DNA from: Candidatus Melainabacteria bacterium
GTDB lineage: Bacteria; Cyanobacteriota; Vampirovibrionia; Obscuribacterales; Obscuribacteraceae
DNA length: 64,000 nucleotides
Direction of reading: 5' to 3'
Assembly (NCBI GenBank): GCA_012965515.1
Contig: DTSE01000214.1
Location: 1 to 64,000, forward strand
Shown piece after piece: positions 58,985 through 64,000 of the stretch. Each line of letters begins with the position of its first letter. Within the stretch, counting starts at the first letter, position 1. The position numbers and the translations under genes were made by a program. The notes under the pieces are model-generated. The model did not search any database. It saw only the letters and a program-made list of their open reading frames with translations, and was not told where the DNA came from.

Positions 58985-60955
58985 TTACAGCGCTTTCAAC
59001 TTACGTTCCATTTGGTCGAGTTCTTTCAAGCGAGCAATAGCCAGTTGCCCCGGAAGTTTTCCTTCCTTCGCGGCTTTGTGCCGATTGATTTCCCCTCGAA
59101 CCTGAATTCGGAGAGTATCGAGCATGGAGAACACACCTGCAGGAAGCCCCAAGATTGCGGACGTAAATAGCAAGTCGTTGGTGACGCGCGATGAACGCTC
59201 ATCCGACTTATTGTAATTGGGGTTAAAACCAGGGACAAGGAATAGAACCCCTGAAGCAGTCTTCAATCCACCGACAAACAATCCGGCTCCAATATTCTGT
59301 GTTGCAGTCAATTTTGCAGCATCTGATTTCTTCTGCGCAGAACTAATCTCATTTGTGAACGCGCGTTCGTGAGCTTCGTAGTCACCCTGCATAACGACAG
59401 TTGTCGCAACTTCAGCATTGTGTTCTTTATGCTGCTTGATTATCTTGTCCAAATCAGCAAGATCCGCAGAGAGTTTGGATATGCTTGTCTCTCTGGCTTC
59501 TTTGCTGATATCCTTCATGCCCATTTTTGTAAATTCGCCGTAGCCTTTCGCAAAAAGTCTGCTAAGAATCGGCGCATAGCAAGTCAACTGACCGGAAATC
59601 GCAAACATGACACCGGCACGTCCGTTCCATATGCGATGGTGATTCGCGAGAGACAAATACGCCCAATTGCAGCCAATCGCATTTGTTGTGTACTTCGCCA
59701 CATCAAATAGATATTGAGTCTGTTGAAATCCAAGAACCTTTCGCGCACTGATGTGGAAGCGTTCAAACTCCATCAATGACTGATCGCGCATGTCCTTCAA
59801 AATACGCCCTTCAACTTCGTCTACAGCGACATACTCATGAAGACTCGGCTCTGATGCCTCGATTCGCATCAAAGCTTCACGCTTATCCAAAAGAGAATCG
59901 ATATCTTGTTGCAGACCTCGCACCTTTTTGACAGCTGCAGTTGGCGAAAAACCTTTTGAGCGCGCCACCATTTCATGGTACGTATTGATACCAAACTCCC
60001 CAGCAGCAGCGCTAGCTCCGATGATCGATCCAATCATCGGAATGTAGTTTGCGGCCAGCTGCGTGTGAAGATTGACACGCTTGGAATTGTGAAGCGCTTG
60101 CCCGCGATTTGAAGTCGAAATGACAGAACCAGCCAGACCCAAGCCCGAATTGATCTCTTGGAACATAGCATACCGCCAGCCTTTCCAACGTCCTTGTTTG
60201 GCAACTTCCATTGTGTAATGCAAGTTGTATCGCTGAAGTTCAATTTCTTTGAATAGGATTTGTTTAGTCAGCTCATCAATCTGACGCGCCGCCTCACTCG
60301 GTGCAACAGAGGCATCCCCGCGCAAGATTACCTTGTCACCAAAGGATTGGGCAATTGCAGTCGGTCGCAAATCTTCAGCCGGTTCAGATGTCACGGCTAC
60401 AGGTGCCGACTCCACAGATACAGGTGGTGACTCCAGAGCTACAGGTGCCGACTCCACAGATACAGGTGGTGACTCCAGAGCTACAGGTGCCGACTCCGCA
60501 GCAACAACGTCGTGCATCACAGCAGTAGAAGCAACGGCACCAGATTTGGTGTCAGATTTTGTTGCGTCAGAGCCTATGCTTTTGCTTGCTACATCAGATG
60601 TAGGGGCGGCATTATTGCCGCCCGCCGGGAGACGGATGGTGTCGCCCCTACAGGATTGATCGGCACTCTTTGGACTTCCGTCAGTCTTATCATCGAATAG
60701 TTCGCTACTGCCGTAGTCTGGCTTCTCAACATTCTCTACAGCAGCCAACATATCATTGGCGATTGGTAATTCACCGAAGTCAACGGCGCTATTTGCAATT
60801 TCGGTGCCAGGCGAGGCAGCTATGGTCGCGGTGCTCTCGCTTGCAAAACAAACTAAATTAGAGTGAATGAAAAACGATGTAGCAAGACAAGCACAAACGA
60901 TACTTCTACGATTGTTTTTTAATAACACTGAGAGATACCTGATTTCTAATGACAA
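58985..60955 (-). CDS. Large secreted helical protein with Ser/Pro/Val repeats
   Basis: The frame starts at TTG 60955; GTG 60928 with AGG before it is an attractive alternative. A signal peptide (SIVCACLATSFFIHSNLVCFA) is followed by a low-complexity region of about 150 residues that contains two and a half 14-residue repeats (SAPVALESPPVSVE type) and a segment encoded by a palindromic element (RGDTIRLPAGGNNAAP). The rest is helical with several hydrophobic stretches (for example FAISGQLTCYAPILSRLFA) and coiled-coil parts (ETSISKLSADLADLDKIIKQ). No known family. Confidence 0.6.
   Translation of the reverse strand: MSLEIRYLSVLLKNNRRSIVCACLATSFFIHSNLVCFASESTATIAASPGTEIANSAVDFGELPIANDMLAAVENVEKPDYGSSELFDDKTDGSPKSADQSCRGDTIRLPAGGNNAAPTSDVASKSIGSDATKSDTKSGAVASTAVMHDVVAAESAPVALESPPVSVESAPVALESPPVSVESAPVAVTSEPAEDLRPTAIAQSFGDKVILRGDASVAPSEAARQIDELTKQILFKEIELQRYNLHYTMEVAKQGRWKGWRYAMFQEINSGLGLAGSVISTSNRGQALHNSKRVNLHTQLAANYIPMIGSIIGASAAAGEFGINTYHEMVARSKGFSPTAAVKKVRGLQQDIDSLLDKREALMRIEASEPSLHEYVAVDEVEGRILKDMRDQSLMEFERFHISARKVLGFQQTQYLFDVAKYTTNAIGCNWAYLSLANHHRIWNGRAGVMFAISGQLTCYAPILSRLFAKGYGEFTKMGMKDISKEARETSISKLSADLADLDKIIKQHKEHNAEVATTVVMQGDYEAHERAFTNEISSAQKKSDAAKLTATQNIGAGLFVGGLKTASGVLFLVPGFNPNYNKSDERSSRVTNDLLFTSAILGLPAGVFSMLDTLRIQVRGEINRHKAAKEGKLPGQLAIARLKELDQMERKLKAL
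60399..60498 (+). repeat. 42-bp tandem repeat inside a coding sequence
   Basis: Copies begin at 60399 and 60441 with a partial third at 60483. The first two are identical over 42 bp, so the array is young. On the minus strand they encode the SAPVALESPPVSVE repeats of the secreted protein. Confidence 0.85.
60599..60652. repeat. REP-like palindromic element inside a coding sequence
   Basis: TGTAGGGGCG (60599-60608) and CGCCCCTACA (60643-60652) form a perfect 10-bp inverted repeat ending a 54-bp block with a GC-rich interior. Short mobile palindromes with GTAGGGGCG ends are common in many bacterial genomes. Its length, 54 bp, is a multiple of three and keeps the host gene in frame. Confidence 0.6.
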
Positions 60956-61287
60956 CCATGTTGGCTATGTGCGCCGCAGAAGGTGGTTGGCTACAGCAGC
61001 AGCTTAAGACATTTTGTTCGCTAGCGCAAAACCTTTTACCTAAATTTGAAAAGCTCATGAGGGCATGCCTTTCGGATAATCACTAGGGCTTGGAAGAGCG
61101 CCCACACTGCTCAAGAGCCAGACTACTTTAGCTCCTTGACAGTTTTCAATGGCATAAATTTGCATTTGCTTTTATCAAGAATTGGTCAAGGAAAGCTTTC
61201 AAGTCTCGGGCACATTCAGTTTTTCTGGTCGTCAGTGAAAGCATCGATTGACCGGTGACCTATCCATACGCTTTCGCTGTTCGATAT
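60956..61287. other. Intergenic between divergent genes
   Basis: No gene is visible. TTGACA at 61136-61141 matches a -35 box exactly, but no good -10 box lies 16-18 bp downstream. Confidence 0.35.
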
Positions 61288-61926
61288 ATGTCTCATTTAC
61301 TAATCGCTCCTCTCGTTTTGCTCTTTCTCCAATTGAGTAATTGTTCTCCAGCACTTGCGAAGCCCAATTCACCCGTAGAACAACAAAACAATCAGGTTTC
61401 CTACACACTTGGTTTTCAGCGGTGGGGTGACTTCGGTTCTTATCACCTTGGTATGAAAGTAACAATGCTAGAGGGAGGAAAGCCAACTGCAACCTGGTTC
61501 ATGAATGGTGGCTGGGATACAACCTTTGCGCACGACACCTTACTTGTGTATCAGATTCCGGTATTGTTTCCAGTTTTTCTAAGAGCGTATGTTCACCCGA
61601 CACATCCCACTTCGCCACTCTTCAACATACGCAAGTGGGAAGACTTCGGACAAATTCAGTCCATAAGCAGTGAAACAGCAATGAGGCTGATCACCCACTC
61701 GCATAACGGAATGAAAAACATCAACAAAGGCGATTTTATGTACAGCCCAATAGTGAAACCGTTCAAATTAGGTAATGCTGGTTTCTGGACAAGCAACAGC
61801 TATGTTGCATCGCTTGTTCATTGGGCTAATGAGACCGGACCCAACATTCTTCCGCCGGAAGGGGGAAAGTACCCTGGTCTTGATGGACCATTTTTGCCAA
61901 AATCCGTATTTGAGTCACAAAAGTAA
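61288..61926 (+). CDS. Secreted hypothetical protein
   Basis: From ATG 61288 (61255 GTG/other starts are possible) the protein has a signal peptide (SHLLIAPLVLLFLQLSNCSPALA) with an ALA cleavage site. The mature part of about 185 residues is beta-like with many Trp, His and Gly, including a GGWDTTFAHDTLLVY segment and an ITHSHNGM segment. No family is recognised. The stop codon overlaps the ATG of the RDD gene by one base, so the two are translationally coupled. Confidence 0.55.
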   Translation: MSHLLIAPLVLLFLQLSNCSPALAKPNSPVEQQNNQVSYTLGFQRWGDFGSYHLGMKVTMLEGGKPTATWFMNGGWDTTFAHDTLLVYQIPVLFPVFLRAYVHPTHPTSPLFNIRKWEDFGQIQSISSETAMRLITHSHNGMKNINKGDFMYSPIVKPFKLGNAGFWTSNSYVASLVHWANETGPNILPPEGGKYPGLDGPFLPKSVFESQK

Positions 61927-62375
61927 TGCTCAGCATTAGCAAAAACCCAAGATATCCAACCATAGAAAAGCGCTCAATAGCTTGGCTTACTGACGCCGTA
62001 ATCGTCAGCATCATAATCCTCCTAGCGAGAATGGCATTCTTTGCAGTATGCATGCAACTTCAAATTCGACTTCCTGCAGGCAAAATCACGATTATAAGTT
62101 TGGCAATTGGAGTACTGATCGCGATTGCATATCACACTTTTTTTGAAGGGTCGAAGCTTCAAGCAACACCAGGAAAAATGTTGTTTGGACTCATCGTGAC
62201 TGACTTAAGAGGAAATCGTATCAGCCTTGCCAGAGCGCTATCGAGACACATGGGCAAATACGCTTCAGCTTTTTCATTTGGCATCGGCTACCTCCTGTAT
62301 TTCTTCTCCAAAAGAAAACAGTGCTTACACGACATGATTGCGAAATGTGTGATCGTCCATCGAACGGTCACTTAA
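61926..62375 (+). CDS. RDD-family membrane protein
   Basis: A 149-residue protein with three to four membrane segments. The family pattern is present: SIAWLTDAVIVSIIILLA (with the R-x3-WxxD motif), LQATPGKMLFGLIVTD, LARALSRHMGKY, and a final LHDMIAKCVIV. RDD proteins have unknown or ion-transport-related roles. Its ATG overlaps the stop of the preceding secreted protein (TAATG). Confidence 0.85.
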   Translation: MLSISKNPRYPTIEKRSIAWLTDAVIVSIIILLARMAFFAVCMQLQIRLPAGKITIISLAIGVLIAIAYHTFFEGSKLQATPGKMLFGLIVTDLRGNRISLARALSRHMGKYASAFSFGIGYLLYFFSKRKQCLHDMIAKCVIVHRTVT

Positions 62376-62453
62376 TGATGCGATTGAGAAACTCTCGCTG
62401 GTTCGACCTTTTTGGAGGGCGATAGAACACAAAAGGTGTACAGGGGAGTATTG

Positions 62454-62588
62454 ATGAAAACTCCACACCCCAGATACAAGATTATTAAGGCTAGCCCGAC
62501 CTTCTTTAGCACTGCGACTCCAAAGTTCACCAGCTTAGCAAACCCGCCCCAGCGACGGGCCTGCTATGGCGAGAAAACTGAAGATTAA
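62454..62588 (+). CDS. Small basic protein, 44 residues
   Basis: AGGGGAG at 62442-62448 lies 5 bases before ATG 62454, a near-ideal ribosome-binding site. The peptide (starts MKTPHPRYKIIKASPTF; ends CYGEKTED) is rich in Lys, Pro and Thr, with no signal or membrane segment. Translation signals support it; no family is known. Confidence 0.45.
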   Translation: MKTPHPRYKIIKASPTFFSTATPKFTSLANPPQRRACYGEKTED

Positions 62589-62629
62589 AAGGGCATATAA
62601 ATGAAAGACTGAGTCTCAGGGTGGGTTTA

Positions 62630-63340
62630 ATGACCGAAAAAAGCCACGAAATCGCTGTTGCCGACTTCCCGATTCTCAATCCGGAGCACATTCAGCCGCA
62701 GGACTACCTGCGTCCAATCCTTGGCGCCACAATTTATGCAATGGTGTTCACCTTGCCGGCGACGCTGGTGGGGTTAGGCACAGGGGTTTCAGTTGCTCGA
62801 TTACTTACATTTCAATTGGGCGTCGCTACAACGATTGTTGGAATGTTACTCATTTCGGCAATGGTTCATCATTTCGTTTGGTGGCGAAGATTGAAGAATC
62901 ATGGCGCCAGTGCATTCATTGCATACGAAGATTTGGACATGCCGCTCGAAGAGGCTTTCGAACTCTGCCTCGGTGCGACAACTCAGCTGCCAAAGTCAAA
63001 AATAGAGACATTTGAGGAAGGAAAGTGCATTCAGTTGCGCGTTAAAGGAAACTTCTGGGTGACCGTCGATCGAATGATTGATATCAGGTTCCAGGGTTTG
63101 GGAGAGGACAAAACTCGCGTAATCGTTGATTCCGCGTTTAAACTTACGCCTGCGCGCACATTCTTAATCTCCAAGATCTGGGGACCAAAATGGACGCCGA
63201 TTGTGTTTCGCCTTGATGTTCGAAAGAACAAACAGATGCTCGCACAGATAACAGACTACCTGCGCAGAGTGCCGGAGTGGAATCACAAATACATTTATGG
63301 TGATTCATTCGAGGCGCTCAACAACGAAAAAGTCGCCTAG
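62630..63340 (+). CDS. Membrane protein with C-terminal soluble domain
   Basis: ATG 62630 follows a GGGTGGG-like site; GTG 62621 is a near alternative. Two membrane segments (ATIYAMVFTLPATLVGLGTG and VATTIVGMLLISAMVHHFVW) are followed by a cytoplasmic part of about 150 residues with a beta-rich core (CIQLRVKGNFWVTVDRMIDI; TRVIVDSAFKLTP), whose style resembles START/polyketide-cyclase-like or DUF1499-like domains. No firm family. Confidence 0.5.
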   Translation: MTEKSHEIAVADFPILNPEHIQPQDYLRPILGATIYAMVFTLPATLVGLGTGVSVARLLTFQLGVATTIVGMLLISAMVHHFVWWRRLKNHGASAFIAYEDLDMPLEEAFELCLGATTQLPKSKIETFEEGKCIQLRVKGNFWVTVDRMIDIRFQGLGEDKTRVIVDSAFKLTPARTFLISKIWGPKWTPIVFRLDVRKNKQMLAQITDYLRRVPEWNHKYIYGDSFEALNNEKVA

Positions 63341-63415
63341 AATAATCGTCACGTCGCCGCGCGCAAGGCCACTGTGGATATGATTTATTCATTGCTAAAA
63401 ACTAGTGCAATCAAA

Positions 63416-64000
63416 CTACTTGGTTAGTTCTTTGACTTTCCCGTCATTGCCAATGATCACGCGTTCAACCATATCAATAAACAACCCATGCTCGACAATG
63501 CCCGGAATTAGAGAGAGCTTTTGCGCCAGAGCCCGTGGATCTTCGATCAATCCAAAATCGCAATCGAGAATCAAGTTATTTTCGTCGGTGCGAAACACTC
63601 GATCATCTCGTACTCGAACAACGCTCTTCGCGCCCATTTCGTCAACCTTCTCTTGAACCAACCCGCGAGAGAACGGAACTATTTCTATCGGCAGATGAAA
63701 CTTGCCAAGTTTTTCGACCAGCTTTTTCTCGTCAACAATGATCACTACTCTCTTTGATGCATAAGCAACAATCTTCTCTCGAAGAAGCGCTCCACCACCG
63801 CCTTTAATTAAACACAGACTAGGTTCGACTTCATCTGCACCATCGATATCTAAATCCAACGCAGGAAACTCATCCAAGGTTACGATCGGAATTCCTACGC
63901 TTCTGGCAAGTTTTTCCGTCGAATCCGACGTTGGCACACCTTTGATTTTCAGACCTTTCTTGACACGTTCGCCAAGCAATTGCACAGCAAAGACGGCCGT
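63416..64000 (-). CDS. rpiA: Ribose-5-phosphate isomerase A, 5' end beyond window
   Basis: RpiA interconverts ribose 5-phosphate and ribulose 5-phosphate in the pentose phosphate pathway. The active-site motifs are DLDIDGADEVEP and IKGGGGALLREKIVA, both intact. The frame stays open to base 64000 (TAVFAVQLLGERV at the edge), so about the first 30-40 residues, including the phosphate-binding GxGSTA start, lie outside. The normal protein is about 220-235 residues long. Confidence 0.95.
   Translation of the reverse strand, partial: TAVFAVQLLGERVKKGLKIKGVPTSDSTEKLARSVGIPIVTLDEFPALDLDIDGADEVEPSLCLIKGGGGALLREKIVAYASKRVVIIVDEKKLVEKLGKFHLPIEIVPFSRGLVQEKVDEMGAKSVVRVRDDRVFRTDENNLILDCDFGLIEDPRALAQKLSLIPGIVEHGLFIDMVERVIIGNDGKVKELTK

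Overview
The window looks like a chromosomal contig from a Gram-negative-type environmental bacterium with moderate GC. Envelope-related content includes N-acetylmuramoyl-L-alanine amidase, patatin-like, LolA-like, TonB-C-like, Tad-type pseudopilin and RDD proteins. There are many secreted TPR proteins and two membrane-anchored Ser/Thr kinases, one of them with leucine-rich repeats. This mix would fit a non-photosynthetic cyanobacterial relative of the Obscuribacterales/Melainabacteria type. That placement is an inference from gene style only; no rRNA, tRNA or other decisive marker is present, and the HIP1 octamer GCGATCGC is rare.

Layout. A complete IS21-family element (399-3050, istA/istB, 22-bp spaced terminal repeats, ATTTAA target duplication) sits directly upstream of a small nuclease cluster (3064-5917). 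That cluster holds an Mrr-like PD-(D/E)XK endonuclease interrupted by an in-frame amber codon, an HNH-type protein, and a protein with the HEPN-type Rx5H motif. This is the best candidate for an unusual, defence-like system. From 5918 to 10700 follows a zone of relics and small genes: a TPR tail, an orphan C-terminal fragment, a secreted TonB-C-like protein whose best start codon is ACG, a DUF4926-like protein, a PD-(D/E)XK nuclease, and beta-propeller-like fragments.

10678-20740 holds a translationally coupled TPR/DUF7305 pair, an MBL-hydrolase/amidohydrolase pair (the latter ended early by an amber codon), a MATE exporter, and an SDR oxidoreductase behind a clear sigma70-type promoter with a palindromic operator. 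20993-34223 carries a DUF4261-like protein, a patatin-like lipase, a transglutaminase-like membrane protein, TPR proteins, tandem universal stress protein, cell-wall amidase, LolA-like, MmcQ/YjbR and DUF4440-like genes. 34572-39286 has a disordered protein, then a minus-strand operon of three Tad-type pseudopilin genes plus a TPR protein.

39751-49676 has a Ser/Thr kinase, a DNA-repair pair (PolX with a degenerate polymerase site plus an ATP-dependent DNA ligase), a J-domain protein with HPE in place of HPD, a thioredoxin-like gene interrupted by TGA, a polytopic membrane protein and a CocE/NonD-type hydrolase. 49979-64000 has a repeat-rich disordered protein, a CorA-like transporter, an SGNH/Nudix/zinc-peptidase operon, a kinase-LRR protein, a TonB-C-like protein, rpsB, a repeat-containing secreted protein, an RDD pair, and rpiA running off the right edge.

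Three otherwise well-conserved genes carry single in-frame stop codons (TAG at 3226, TAG at 13836, TGA at 45757), several gene fragments lie between intact genes, and one gene appears to have lost its ATG. Together these suggest active gene decay, or consensus errors if this is a draft assembly.
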